Below are positions 47,320-58,726 of a stretch of DNA of 64,000 bases, piece after piece. Each line of letters begins with the position of its first letter. Position 1 is the first letter of the stretch. Under the pieces are notes generated by a model. It was given only the letters and a program-made list of their open reading frames with translations, was not told the DNA's origin and searched no databases. The stretch comes from Guyanagaster necrorhizus (lineage: Eukaryota > Basidiomycota > Agaricomycetes > Agaricales > Physalacriaceae), in contig NW_025064884.1 in the NCBI RefSeq assembly GCF_019112545.1, forward strand, positions 949,454-1,013,453, read 5' to 3'. A program made the position numbers and the translations under genes.

Positions 47320-48300
47320 AGTGGGCCCAATAGAGAGAAGAGGAAATATGAAGCATTAGAGCTGGATCCATTTCTATATAGAGTTTGTAGGTGTCACTTA
47401 GCCAGCGGCCAAGCATTTGAATTTCGTGGTCTAGCATCCGGCTGCAGATGCGCCACCTCATCGAAAGCTATGCCCTGCAAAGAAGGTTGGATCATAGCCA
47501 GCCGATGTAAGGGCTTCGCGAATGGTTGAGATGAAGAATGCGCATGTGATCAGTTTGGATGGGTCATCTGGTGAAGGGAACAGGGGAAGCATAACTTCTG
47601 GAGCTGCGCCATTTGGAATCAAGGTTTTGAGTGCAGCGATGGGGCCTGTAGGTTTTCCCGGAGCTGCAGTAAGGCGAACAGAAGCACCTTTTCGGAAGGG
47701 ATCAGTCTCGGATGCGGGCAGGAAGAGAATAGCATGAGAAGCGTCATAAAACCCAGGGAAAAATTGAACTGAAGCCTGCGACAACTGGAAGGCAGGCGAG
47801 AATGCTTTATCTGCTGATTTTGTTGTGAATTCCGAGCAACGAAGAAGACCTGAGAATGCGACGCAGCAAGCAGTATAAGTGGCTATGTGCCCTGGCTTGG
47901 CTTCTGGCTGGAGATGAGCTAGGATATCTGTGAGTACGGGAAGGGGTATTGGCTGTTTCGGCTTCCTATCTTTCTCACCATGGAAGCGCTTGATGCCTCG
48001 GATGATGCACTGTACCAGGGGGAATCTGTGGCTGTGAAGGGGAGATTGAGGTCGGTATGCATGGACTTGACGTGGGTGAGGTATTTTTTGATTGTCTTGG
48101 GTTGAATGCAGAGGCCGAGAGAGACAACCCACTGTAGGATCATGTCCTGGGATGCTGGGAGTAAGGAACCATCGGGGTTGAGGAGAGAGTGGAGCTGTAC
48201 AAATTTGATGTAGGATTTTTGTCCTGTGCTGTAAGTCGACCTTGTACTTGGTGCGAGGCCATGCCAGAGGTAAAATGCGATGGTTTTGCTAAGGTTTGCA
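47320..48300 (-). pseudogene. Tyrosine recombinase of the retrotransposon, broken
   Basis: Catalyses integration by Tyr-mediated strand exchange. Visible parts: N-terminal core-binding region KTIAFYLWHGLAPSTRSTYS and MILQWVVSLGLCIQPKTIKK YLTHV (across two blocks), then in a second frame PIPLPVLTDILAHLQ, the first catalytic Arg in CVAFSGLLRCSEF, then the HxxR motif in FFAGHSFR, and in a third frame DHEIQMLGRWLSDTYKLYIE with the Trp/His and the nucleophile Tyr. A TGA directly follows GHSFR, a TAG lies 10 codons on, and at least two frame changes are needed, so no active enzyme can be made. The order R...HxxR...W...Y is diagnostic. Confidence 0.75.
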
Positions 48301-48319
48301 TGTCTTTGGTACCACCAAG

Positions 48320-49883
48320 TCAGAGGCGCTTCGAGGAAGGCTGTTTGTCGAGATATGGTGTGAGTTGGAATAGGTGGGTGTAAGCAAAACGAGAAGCAGC
48401 ATCAGCAAGTGCATTATCAGCAGAAGATAACCAAACGCAAGAAAACGAGAAGTCGAGGTGGCATACCATGCTAAGAAATTGCCGCAAGAACTTCATTGTG
48501 AGAGCAGAGCGAATAGTATACGTGTTGAGGGCATCAAAAACAGCCTCATTGTCAATGTGAAAAATCACATGTTTATGTCGAAGTGCATCACTCCAACACA
48601 ATATAGCGTACAGCGCAGTGTACATTTCCTTCATTTGTATGTGAAGGTGATGAATTTGACAGTGTTTTGGCTGAGAACCACTGAGATCCGAAGATACCAC
48701 TGATACCCTTTGAGCCCGATACGTCAGTGTAGATATGAATCGTTTCACGTTCTGGCTGTAGAAGGTGCACCCCATTCCAGTGCAGTGCAATGTTGCTTCG
48801 TACAGGTGCAGGAATGTGCCGCTGTGAAAATGGCAAGGAAAAAGAGGATGCAAAGTCATGCATTGAATGAATGAAGGCTCGAGACATTGAAATAACTTGC
48901 GAACAGAACTAAAGATATCCAGTTAATTTGTCCAAGTCATGCAAGGAGCAGGTACGACGTTTGTGCCAGAGTTCTAGAATTTCGCGAAGATGTGATAGTT
49001 TGTCTAGGGGCAAACAGGCTTCCATTTTAACCAAGTCAAGAATGAGCCCCAGAAACTCTATTACTGTTGATTGTCCATCAATCTTGGATGGCTGAAAACG
49101 TAGACGCAATTGTTGTCCCAGTGCAAGCATCCAGTCTAAGGCTTTCTGCACTGTATCGTAGGGGTGGACCAGGGAGAATATGCCCAGAAAGTCATCAAGA
49201 TAATGTCGCAGGTTTGCCAGTATATGGTGCTGAATGATCCAGTGAAGGGCCTCTGCGAAGAGGTTGAAGATGTAGGGGGCTAAACGAAGGCCAAAGCAGA
49301 GAACCAGATCATAGAGGAATTCAGCTTCCCAAGAGAAGCCCAGAAGATGCCAGTCAGCCGGCCGGACGGGGATCTGACGAAACACTTGCTCCAGATCGAG
49401 CTTGACTAACAGCGAGCCAGGTCCTGAGGCGATCAGATCCTGAACTGCTTTGTTGAACATGTCGTAGGCCATTGAAGCTTCGGAATCAGGAATTCCATCA
49501 TTTACCGATGACCCACGTGGCCATGAGAGATGAAATATGTGATGGATTTTGGATTGGTGCCTGCGCGTGATGGCACCTTGCAGTGAGGAATGAAAAAACG
49601 GGAGCGGGGGCTCATCAAAAGATCCACGTGTGCGGCCTGCAGTGACTTGAGTATGGATGTCAGCGTTGACAGCGACGGGGTGCTCGACGGAGAAGCGAAG
49701 GTTTGTGTATGACTGTGAACAGTTGTGGTCCCTCTGATACCCAATATTTGCCCCATGACGAATAATATGTATTATGATGTCTATGAACAGGCGGGAGGGA
49801 TAGTCCCATAAGTAATGGGACCACGCATCAGCGTAAAGAGAGGAGGAGACGGTTGGCAGGAGCAGCGAGGCGGGAGGGAGCAT
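48320..49883 (-). pseudogene. Reverse transcriptase-RNase H of the retrotransposon, broken
   Basis: RT motifs: a lead-in with the IGYQRDHN block, SLLVKLDLEQVFRQIPVRPA (first catalytic Asp), LCFGLRLAPYIFNLFAEALH and the YLDDF box in LRHYLDDFLGIF, followed by FLGLILDL and the connection LDKLTGYL. A TAG stops the frame there; the same frame resumes with VISMSRAFIHSMHDF and the RNase H start YTDVSGSKGISGIFGSQWFS. A frameshift near 48,660 moves to the frame with HLHIQMKEMYTALYAILCWS (the catalytic Glu helix), HVIFHIDNEAVFDAL (catalytic Asp) and SSADNALADAASRF (last Asp region). So all catalytic blocks survive but two lesions split them. Confidence 0.8.
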
Positions 49884-50060
49884 ATTAGCCCGAGGATCGG
49901 TATTAGGGCGAGTGAGAGGTGGTGAGAGTGGTGGGAAATTTTTATGAAATGGGAGAGGGGATACGTCCGAAATAAAGGTGCCTGAAGGATGAGATTTGGC
50001 TTCACCAGAAAGTGTGTCCGGGCGAGAAGGTGGTGAAGAGTAGCTCGCCCTTCCACCAAC

Positions 50061-50726
50061 CTAAGCAGTCCTTGGGTGGTTGTAGGCACCATGATCAGTT
50101 TTGTTGCAGGTGGTGCAGCTATGGGGATGACTCCATGGACACTTCTTTCCAATGCATCTGCCCAAGTTGGAGTTACGACAAGGAGCCGTCCGGTCAGTAC
50201 CTAGCAAGCCCTTCCCTGCCATGGGGGAGGTGGTTGCCTTCGCCTTACGGTAGGGAAAGAGGTGCTCACCTCGGAACTCCAAGTCGATCTTGCCCCACCC
50301 AGCATAGTCTCCGTCCATCACCTCCCTACAGCGCTTGGTGAAGAAAGCCATGTGGTACGAGACCACTGCGTGCCATTCGTATTCAGACGCAATCCTCGAA
50401 AGATGAGCTGTGAAACAAAAGACCTGAATGCCAAGCAGTGCCGATTTTCCAGAAGGCTGAGCGTGCATGATTAGAATTGAGAAATACGTCGAGAGGGGAT
50501 CGATGATTGAGTTCAGGGTCTTGTACTCCTTTAATGCTGCGTCGTCATTGAAGAGCTCGAGCTTGGTACCGTTGAATTCCAGAGTCTTCCTTTCGGTTTT
50601 ACCCCTGTGCCTCAGGTCCAGCTTGTAGACATCGGAAGCACGAAGGTCATGTTGAATTACCATCGTGATGGTGGCCGCCTCGACTTCATGATGATGAAAG
50701 AATGGACGCGTTGGTATGATCCGCAT
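50061..50726 (-). CDS. gag-like ORF of the retrotransposon
   Basis: A 221-codon open frame at the 5' end of the element. It starts MRIIPTRPFFHHHEVEAATI and reads through helical-looking LFNDDAALKEYKTLNSIIDP and EWHAVVSYHMAFFTKRCREV to a Cys/His-rich end, CRNSNLGRCIGKKCPWSHPH followed by SCTTCNKTDHGAYNH, resembling a CCCH or zinc-knuckle nucleic-acid-binding unit. This is the only element ORF with no visible break. The role (RNA packaging) is inferred from position and the Cys/His motif. Confidence 0.6.
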   Translation of the reverse strand: MRIIPTRPFFHHHEVEAATITMVIQHDLRASDVYKLDLRHRGKTERKTLEFNGTKLELFNDDAALKEYKTLNSIIDPLSTYFSILIMHAQPSGKSALLGIQVFCFTAHLSRIASEYEWHAVVSYHMAFFTKRCREVMDGDYAGWGKIDLEFRGEHLFPYRKAKATTSPMAGKGLLGTDRTAPCRNSNLGRCIGKKCPWSHPHSCTTCNKTDHGAYNHPRTA

Positions 50727-50911
50727 TGGTGTGAACAGTTGCTAGTAAAGCTTCGTGCTCGTCCTTAGATATGTACTCGCAAGTGGTCAGGTGTCGTGGT
50801 GGCAGGTCGCGTTTAGGTTTAGCCAGGGTAGAGAGGGGACGAAGCCGAGGATGAAAAGTTCTGTGTGTACCGTAACTGCGAGCAGTGAGTGAGAGTGAGA
50901 GGGTGTATTGA

Positions 50912-50941
50912 CATATATGGTAATGACAGTTATTACCTCGA
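50912..50941 (+). repeat. Right 30-bp direct repeat of the retrotransposon, with palindromic core
   Basis: Perfect form of the core: GGTAAT, spacer GACAGTT, ATTACC. It is in the same orientation as the left copy. It ends 75 bp before the start codon of the NTF2-like gene at 51017. Confidence 0.8.
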
Positions 50942-51016
50942 ACTTGGAACCAAGGGGAAAAAGCGGTGCAAGTATGCTTACTTGTTTAGACTCCGGCTGG
51001 TCTCTAACTTCTCTTC

Positions 51017-52879
51017 ATGAACGATTATGGACGACGGAATCACTGCACAACTACTAATACCCCTCGTTTTGGCAAAGGGAGTATAGAGAAATTCAGACGA
51101 GGGCAGGAGGCGACCTCTCGCGCCGAGGATTACCAGCCCAACGAAAGTATCAACAAACGAAAGCAGGCGGCACCTCCAGTTCTTTCTACGGCTGGTCGAG
51201 GAAGCAGGCCATCGTTTCGTGGTGCAGGACATGCTTTCAAAGAAGGGAGCTACAGGGGAAGTTTGAGTCGTCGCTACTCTGGTGCCGGAGGAGGACCTCT
51301 AAGAGCAAATTTCAGCTCTTCATTGCATACCGTATCTCCCTGGAAAACGGTCAATGCTCTTCCTGTCCGCATATATGCATCTCAAGCTTCATACTCCTCT
51401 ACAACTGACGACGACGGTCAATCCCGCGACCGCACTATCGAAACCGTTGAAATGCAAGCCCTTAACAGCACGACGGAACCACAGAACAAGCGACAGAAGC
51501 TCTCTCATGAAGACACTGCCGTTGTAGCTGCCCCATTGTCACATTACCAGCCGTCCGACGCGTCTTTAAAGTCCGAAGAGGTCGACATAGATCTAGAGGG
51601 GTCCCCGTCAGCAACGCTGGTAACGTCTGGATCGAAATGGTACCATCCACTTCCGCCAGATTGTCGTAAATCAAACCCCAATTGGTCTGCTAACCGAAAG
51701 CATTGGTTCAAGCAAGAGGGAAAATTCCTGAGGTCTCGCGGACTAAACATCCTGAGGAACTTCTTCAGGTATGTCGACTCTGCCATTTTTGTCTGCGTTC
51801 ATGTTAAAGTCCCATTTGCAGAGATGATGGGATGGTAATTGACTGGTGCGATCTGCCTGTCTTTGCTTGTTTGTTACTGACGAGTTTTTAGGTCAAGTCC
51901 AGTGCCAGTCTGGTCTGACACTCTCGAACCAGAGCAATCATCTTCATCTTCATATCCTCCTCCCATTCCGATTACCTCCAAATCTAAGAAGCGTAAGGAG
52001 ACCAAGTCCTCAAAACATCTTTTGAATGGTATCACTTCCAGTGAACCCATCATCTTACCTGGTTCATCCCTTATTCCCCCTTCCAATGCCAACACCGAGA
52101 TAAACTCAACCATACCGGTCCCGAGTGACGAACCGGAAACTATCGTTATTGACCATGACGACCATACGGAGCTTGCTACACAACTACCTATAGCGCTAGC
52201 TGTCACTGAGGTTGATCGGCAAGCGACTATGGAATCTCACGCTTTGCAGTACTTGAAACAGTAAGCTCTTACGGCCGTTCCTCTTTCTTATGCTAACCGT
52301 GCCTGCAGATATGTGTTGACATTCGATGGTGACCGCTCGCTTCTCCGGGAGGCGTACGCTGAAAATGCTCTTTTCTCGTACTCAATCGTACGTGACAAAC
52401 CTCTGTCCATCTCTGAGGCCCATTTGTTTTCTGGATGCGAAACGTCATCCAGTAAATATCTCTGTCTTCCTTGCCCAATTCTATAGTCTTCATTAATCTA
52501 CTTAGATACGGCTTTTAAAGTCGGTCCTTCTGACATCGTGGAGACGCTCAAATCTTTTGGAAAGCACCAGTTCTTTCCACGGGGAGCTACACTGAATGCC
52601 GATTACGACCTGCTTTACCTTGAGAGCGAGCAGATCCTCCTTACTGTGCACGGCCAGGTCGCCGACCCGCGGTCACACGAGGAGGACGCCAGGGTGGCTG
52701 TTGATCAGAGCTTTGTGTTATGCTCGTATGTACTGGTATTGGTGCAATGACTCCATATTCTGATATTTCTCAGGAACGAGGACTCGGGATCGTGGCCGTT
52801 GGTGGCTGTCTCCCACCAGATGATTTTGCGCGACAAGGTTTGGGTCCCGGCGTCTCAGTTGAGGTTGCCATGTTTGTGA
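51017..52879 (+). CDS. NTF2-like domain protein related to the mRNA export factor Mex67/NXF1
   Basis: ATG 51017 gives a basic, disordered N-terminus (GRGSRPSFRGAGHAFKEGSY), then SGSKWYHPLPPDCRKSNPNW and LRSRGLNILRNFFR, joined by two short introns to DDGMVIDW and SSPVPVWSDTLEPEQSSSSS. A long low-complexity linker follows. The folded part is NTF2-like: ATMESHALQYLKQYVLTFDG, DRSLLREAYAENALFSYSI, PSDIVETLKSFGKHQFFPRG, DLLYLESEQILLTVHGQVAD, AVDQSFVLCRNEDSGSWPLV and SHQMILRDKVWV. The YxxTFDxDR-x-L-x-x-Y and HGxVxD...FDRSF-type pattern is that of Mex67/NXF1, which bind p15/Mtr2 and carry mRNA out of the nucleus. No leucine-rich repeats and no TAP-C/UBA tail are seen, so it is not a full Mex67. The retrotransposon ends 75 bp upstream, so 5' exons or the native promoter may be lost. 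Confidence 0.7.
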
Positions 52880-54499
52880 GACCGGTGGACGTTGAACATA
52901 CACAATTATTGTACTAATCCGTGAAAAGTTGTAGCATTAGGTTTGTTGTAGATATTAAGATACTCAAGGAGAGAATACCCTCGGTGCTACTTACATACTT
53001 CTAGTGCCAAATTCAAGCGAATGAGTTTTCTTGCTGAGATTTGTTCCTTACGACTACGCACGGTCCACACGTTGTGGTTTGGTCGTAGGCGCCTGACCAG
53101 CCACAGCAGCGGGGCCAAGAAAGGCACGACATTCAGTGCCAGTCGAATATTGAGGGTTACACCCTAATTCGGAATCGGACTGGGTGCGCTAGCGCTGGTT
53201 GCCAGTCTAAGATGATGGCGGAAAATCCACAAGGGGCCTGACAGGATCGCGATACAAACTGATAGAAATCAAAACCAAAGCGGTGTCCAGAGCCTAGTGA
53301 AAATATATATTAGAGATGCATGTTCACTACTGCTAAAGGTGGAGGTACAATCCTGGGCGTTTTGTACAGGCAGTCGAATCCACGAAGTAGGTTAGCCGAG
53401 CTGACTCACTGTACTCGAAATGCAACACAAAAATGCGGATCTACACACATGGTGCCAGTATCTTGAGGATGATGACGGGACAGCCTAGGCGTCGGGCTGG
53501 AACAACGCAGGTACGCTCTCCCATTTAATTCTCCTGTGCGATGGCTTGAAGTCATAGGCTAGCTCTCGAACGCACGGACGAGGAACGGTTGTCAATGCTT
53601 CTTAGAGGTCTCTTGACGGTAGATGGGCAGCAATGCGGTGCTAATGACGGCTGTTGTGACAGAAATTCAGGGTACGAAGAGGAAAAGTAGTACGCCACAC
53701 TATTCATGGCATACTACCTAGTCTAAGGCCTGTCCGGAGCCGCCGAGTCTGTGTTCCCCCCTCAAGGTCCCCTGTCTGGTTGCGTTTCCCTGTGTCGAAT
53801 GTTTAATTGGCTTCTCAAGTATATGTGACCTCTCGAGATGTCGCTTGGATGGCCGCCGCTGAAATGCCAATCGACCCTAACTGATCAGTGATTTGCTTTT
53901 TTTGAAATGATGCCAAGGGATTGGCATTCTGTCGCAGCAGGTCGCAGTGCAGATCAAAAAATCGAGAACGACCACCACTACTGTTCAGTAATTAGATGTA
54001 ACCGCAAGGAGACAAGGAGTTGAGCAGTATACAATCCACGAGCGAGCATTTCGGTTACCAAGGTCATGAGCTAAGTTGAGATCTAGGCAGGCCGCCGTGC
54101 TGCAATGCTCACGTGGATCACCTTTTACTCTCTTTTCCCCACACTACCACGTCTATTTCTCCAATTCTTCCAATGGTTAAAAGGAAGACCGACACCAGAA
54201 AGTAGTTGCCGACATATATTGCAAACAAACTGTGGAAAGCTGAAACGGAAACGACAGATTTATTCGCGTAACAAGCGGAAGCCATGTGTTTGGAAAAATG
54301 CCAAGCTAGAGAAGGGCCCTGCCCAGGTCAACTTTGAAGGTCATGATTGAAGTGGCTGTCCAGCCTGGACCGGCCTCCGGCGACTCCAGCGCAAATTCAG
54401 GCGTCAAACTTATAGATTTGGAAACCCTCAAATGCCGTCTCGCAAACATGTTCCGACCAAACATACTTTCCTTCCTTAACCTTCCTCCTTCACATCATA
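52880..54499. other. About 1.6 kb without a supported gene
   Basis: Intergenic between the NTF2-like gene and the GMC oxidoreductase, both on the plus strand. I see no motif-bearing frame; an 81-codon ORF at 54105 is Lys/Arg-rich and likely chance. The last few hundred bases are the GMC promoter. Confidence 0.45.
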
Positions 54500-56908
54500 A
54501 TGTTGTCCGTGAGTCTCTTGGCTCTTGGATTATCCTTTGCAGCTTCAGCATCTTGCCATTTGCATGCTCCTCTACGCACTCGTGCAATAATTGACGCAAG
54601 TAGTCTCGCCGACAGCTATGACTATATTGTCGTAGGCGGTGGCTCTGCGGGTCTCGTCGTTGCTTCCATTCTTTCAGACAATTCTAGTGTTTCTGTTCTT
54701 GTTCTTGAGGCCGGCCAGTCAGGAGATGATGTTGCCGTTCGGCGAGGTGAGTTGGCTCCCCGTAGTTGGTCGTGTTCGAATCTGAAGAAAAAATTCAGAT
54801 ACTCCTGGAATGACTTATTATAATGGCCTTGGCGGTACTTCCTACGACTGGTCGTTCTCAACTGCCACACAAACCAACCTCAATGACCGGATTCTAACGT
54901 GGTCCCGAGGCAAGATCCTTGGTGGTTCTGGTGCGACGAACGGCATGTACTACACCCGTCCCAACACCATCGAGATGAATGCATGGGCCGGCTATCTGGA
55001 GTCACAAGACTCAGCTGGCTCCGCCAAGTGGGGCTGGGACAATTTCTACTCGGTCATGAAGAGTATGGAAACCTGGACGAAGCCCACTGATGCGGCAGAA
55101 TCCGTTGGTAATATTCAGTACGACTCTTCTGTTCACGGCACCAGCGGTCCCCTCCATTCATCTTATCCCGCTGTGTACGTAATATTTCTATCACATGCCT
55201 CTGAATACTCAATTTTCGCAATAGCGAGCTGGGTTTGGTCGGTAACTGGACCGAAACTTGTCTCGCAGCTGGTATTCAGACGCGTACCGATCCTCATGGC
55301 GGAGAGAACTGGGGTGCCTTTGTTTCTACCTCCTCTATAAATCCCACCAACTGGACTCGGTCGTACTCGCGTTCGGCCTACATTGACCCCCTCCCGCCAC
55401 GGTCCAATTTGGCTATCTTACCAAGTGCCACTGTCACCAAGATCGTATGGGGCAGCTCCGACAGTAATGGTCTCAAGGCTACGGGCGTTTCCTGGGCCGC
55501 ATCTTCAAGCTCAACGGAGCAGACCGTCAATGCCAATAAAGAAGTTATTCTGGTACGTTACTCTTTTACTTTTCTAAATCAAGTCTTAGATTGTTTTAGG
55601 CCGCCGGAGTCGTTGGCTCGCCCCACATCATGCTCCTTTCTGGTGTTGGGCCTTCTAGTGTTCTTTCCAGCGTGGGTATCGACCAGAAACTCGATCTGCC
55701 AGGAGTGGGCCAGAACGTCCAGGATCATGTCGGTGCCGGTGTTTCTTTCGCTACCACGGCGGACACTTTGGGTAGTATTTATGCAAGCAATTCCACTTAT
55801 TCAGTACGCGTATTCTTATCACAATGGCATTTTGTACTGATATGATGCCCTAGGAATCGACTGAGTTCCTTTCCCTGATCAACAATGCCATCGCTTACGT
55901 CAATCTGACCGTCCTCATGGGATCTGGTGCCGACACTTGGATTCAGACTGTCAAGAACGACTATAACACCAGCACGAGTTATCTTCCTTCTACTGATTCC
56001 ACCATTGTTTCTGGCTATGAGACCACTTTCAAGACCATTACGGAGACATATTACGCCAGTGAAGACCCTCAAGTTGAGATCTTGCTTTCGTTGAACTCAG
56101 CGGGTACCGTGATCATCCAAGCAGCACTTCAGCATCCTTTGAGCCGAGGCGAGATTACAATCAACTCTACATCGGCGTTCGATTCTCCTGTTATTAACCC
56201 CAATTACTTCGCGCACTGGGCAGGTAAGTCGTTTTTGCATCTGAATGGTGTATTAGTGTCTCTTACAATGACAAATTTTACAGACCGTGACATTCTCCGT
56301 GCGGCGTACAAGCTGTGTCGTACGATCGGTGGAACTGCCCCTTTGTCGAACTACCTTGGCACTGAGTCTAGTCCCGGAACTAATGTCGACACTGATGATG
56401 AGTGGAACACTTGGATGAACTCGAACGTGCACACAGACTACCATCCCATTGGTTCGATGAGTATGCTTCCTAAGGACCAGGGTGGCGTGGTCGATACCAG
56501 CCTCAAGGTCTACGGAACTTGTAAGTATAATCTTCTCGTGTGACACCCCCACCTCAACTCATTTCATCATCAGCGAACGTCCGCGTCATTGATGCTTCTG
56601 TGATTCCGATTGAAATGTCTTCCCATAGTGGTAGTATCTCTTTCGCGTAAGTTAGCCATTCTCTCACGTGTGGATAATTGGTTTATCAGTCCATCTTTAG
56701 CATTGGTGTCCAGGGAGCGGAACTCATTCAAAATCCCGTAACATCATCGACCTCCACATCGTCGGCCTCGTCTCACAGCAGCAGCTCAACATCAAGCTCT
56801 GGTTCCAGTCCCAGTTCCAGTGGCTCCGGGGCTGCCACATTGATGCTTCCTCCTCGGGAAGCCTTTGGTGTTGCGGCTATCATTGCTGTCACCATGCTAT
56901 TCCTCTAG
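54500..56908 (+). CDS. GMC oxidoreductase, secreted and probably GPI-anchored (AA3)
   Basis: An FAD alcohol or sugar oxidase/dehydrogenase of the AA3 class, used by wood and litter fungi. ATG 54500 gives a signal peptide (MLSVSLLALGLSFAASASC). FAD motif: DYIVVGGGSAGLVVASILS and VLVLEAGQSGDD. The GMC signature 1 region reads LTWSRGKILGGSGATNGMYY; signature 2 AAGVVGSPHIMLLSGVGPSS. The active-site pair is His in YHPIGSMSMLPK and His in IPIEMSSHSGSISF. Several NxT/S sites. Between the catalytic end and the C-terminus is a Ser/Thr-rich stalk (SSTSTSSASSHSSSSTSS) then a hydrophobic end PPREAFGVAAIIAVTMLFL, a GPI-type signal, which most AA3 enzymes lack. About eight introns, e.g. RR|DTPGMTYYNGL. Substrate class (aryl alcohol, pyranose or other) cannot be decided. 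Confidence 0.9.
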
Positions 56909-58726
56909 GCAGACGTAGCCCTTGATGTTGATATTACGACTTTTAACGCCACAAACCCATCCGTCGTCACTCCTTAAAAACCGCTACTTCTCTTTTCGTC
57001 AGGACTTTATAGGCTTCGACGGACATAACCATACATACCTCAATACAACATACCTGTCTGTTTATTATACCCATGGACTCTTCGAGCGTTGCCAGCATAA
57101 TTCCGGTACCTCGAACGTTAGTCACAGGTAACTAGGGACATTACTACTCCTTTCTTCCTTCATTATTCAGGGATAGGGACGTTAATCTAATGTATCGATA
57201 CAAGTGTAATTACGGTCGCGACTGTACCAAAAGTATTGCAGTAACCAAGTATTACGCTTGTGTTTACAATTTTTCGCGATGAACGTTCTTTCAACTTTGG
57301 CTTTCGGAGAAAACTGCAACGCCTTTCAACAAACATTCTCCCAGTTAACTGTGGCACAATGACGCTTGACCAGGCCCAGCTTGAAGGGTCGGTTTCGGCC
57401 CTTACAGCCCTTACAGCATTTCGGGAGCGTTTAGGCGCATCACGGATTCTGACGGAGAGTCCCGCAGCGTGGAAACAGGAAGGCCGACACAGAGATACTT
57501 TCAAAAAATCTCATCATAGAGCGGCAGCTAAGTAACTAGGGAGATCGAGGCGAAGAAAGTTTTAGCTTCTCCTCGCTCTTTGATAACGGGCCAGAGGAAC
57601 TTGGACGACTAGCCTGGAAAGACTGACTAGGAGACCGAAAAATGAAATTGGACCTCGGCCGCTGCCTGCCAATGGTCAATTCCTACAGTCGAGTATCATA
57701 TGGCCATGCTTTTTAATCTATTTACGAGGCTTAGGTTGCATTGATAGCGAATCTAGAAACTATTGAACCGGAGGGCATTTTTGGGGTCCCGGACGCTATA
57801 AGTGCAGGCAGTTGTTCTATTCAGTTAGCATCGTGTAGATGGCTTTCTCGAATTGTTTGACGCCCATTGCCTATGTCCTAGGGTACAGATTGTTAATCCG
57901 CCTTTGTTACTGAATTTACGACTCAGGCGGGTCTATGTTTCCTGTATTGGTCTAGTGGCCCCTATAGCCCCCAGGAATGATTGTTCCCTTGTTCATATGG
58001 TGGAAAAAAAAAAAACAAAAAACTCTGGAATCGCAGTCCATGATAAGCTGACTTTCCTAGGCCTGGTACTTTCCACTGAGCAGAACGACTTAATAGCGCA
58101 TTCTGGAACTGCAGGTTGGACCAGGCTTGCATAAAGTTGGACTTGCAAGTGTCTAAACTGAGCGCATGGAGCAGCAGAGTCTGCGATACAAACATGAAGT
58201 TAGACTCACACGACTACATCAAGAAAATTTTTCCATCCCGCGATGCTGGATAACGTTGTATTTAGCTTCTTCTTGAAGCTGAAGGATACGTTGCGCCAGG
58301 CACTCGGTCGCAGATCGGCAGTGCCTTATTTTTGCGAGCCCAAGATGCAATCCGAGATCGAAGAATTGGAGGCACGAGACAAACGGTGTTGAACCCCCCA
58401 GTGATAGACTATTCTTAGTGTAATTCACAAGCCGGTTACGCACCTTAATTATTTCTTGAAGAAGCCCACACATAGTCCGACAATCGGCATATGGTGATCC
58501 GTTAGAAAAATCAGAAACTCGCCTACACTCCAGATCTTCCTTCGATTCATCCACGGTCCACTTCGCAAGGAAAGGGAAAGCATGACGTTGCACCCCATCA
58601 TATCAGGCTAGAACCTGTACCTGTGACAAATGGAGTAGTCCCGGCCACATATGAAGAGGCCACAGACAGAGCCTCTCTTCCTTCGATTTCCCTCTTTCGC
58701 TCTTTCAAATTTGACGACGACGACTA
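56909..58726. other. About 1.8 kb with one weak ORF
   Basis: A minus-strand ORF at 58219-58593 (124 codons, starting MQRHAFPFLAKWTVDESKED, with GLHLGLAKIRHCRSATECLA and QRILQLQEEAKYNVIQ near the end) has protein-like helical stretches and might be a small gene or exon, but I recognise no family. The rest shows no supported gene. A run of about twelve A lies near 58,008-58,019. Confidence 0.4.

Larger units (their letters stand above)
47099..50941 (-). mobile_element. Tyrosine-recombinase retrotransposon (DIRS/Ngaro-like), inactive
   Basis: A 3.8-kb element read on the minus strand: gag-like ORF with a zinc-knuckle-like Cys/His region (50726-50061), reverse transcriptase plus RNase H (49883-48320), then a tyrosine recombinase (about 48300-47320). 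The order RT, RNase H, YR and the absence of a DDE integrase and protease mark the DIRS order, not Ty1/Ty3. It is bounded by 30-bp direct repeats (47099-47128 and 50912-50941, one mismatch), each with a palindromic core. Direct rather than inverted ends fit Ngaro/PAT-type better than DIRS1-type, although I found no third, internal repeat unit. It carries a stop in the RT-RH join, a frameshift inside RNase H, and a stop plus frameshift in the recombinase, so it is dead in itself. Confidence 0.8.

Noticed and set aside
58219..58593. 124-codon minus-strand ORF
   Set aside because: Some helical character, but no family, no splice partner and gene-poor context.
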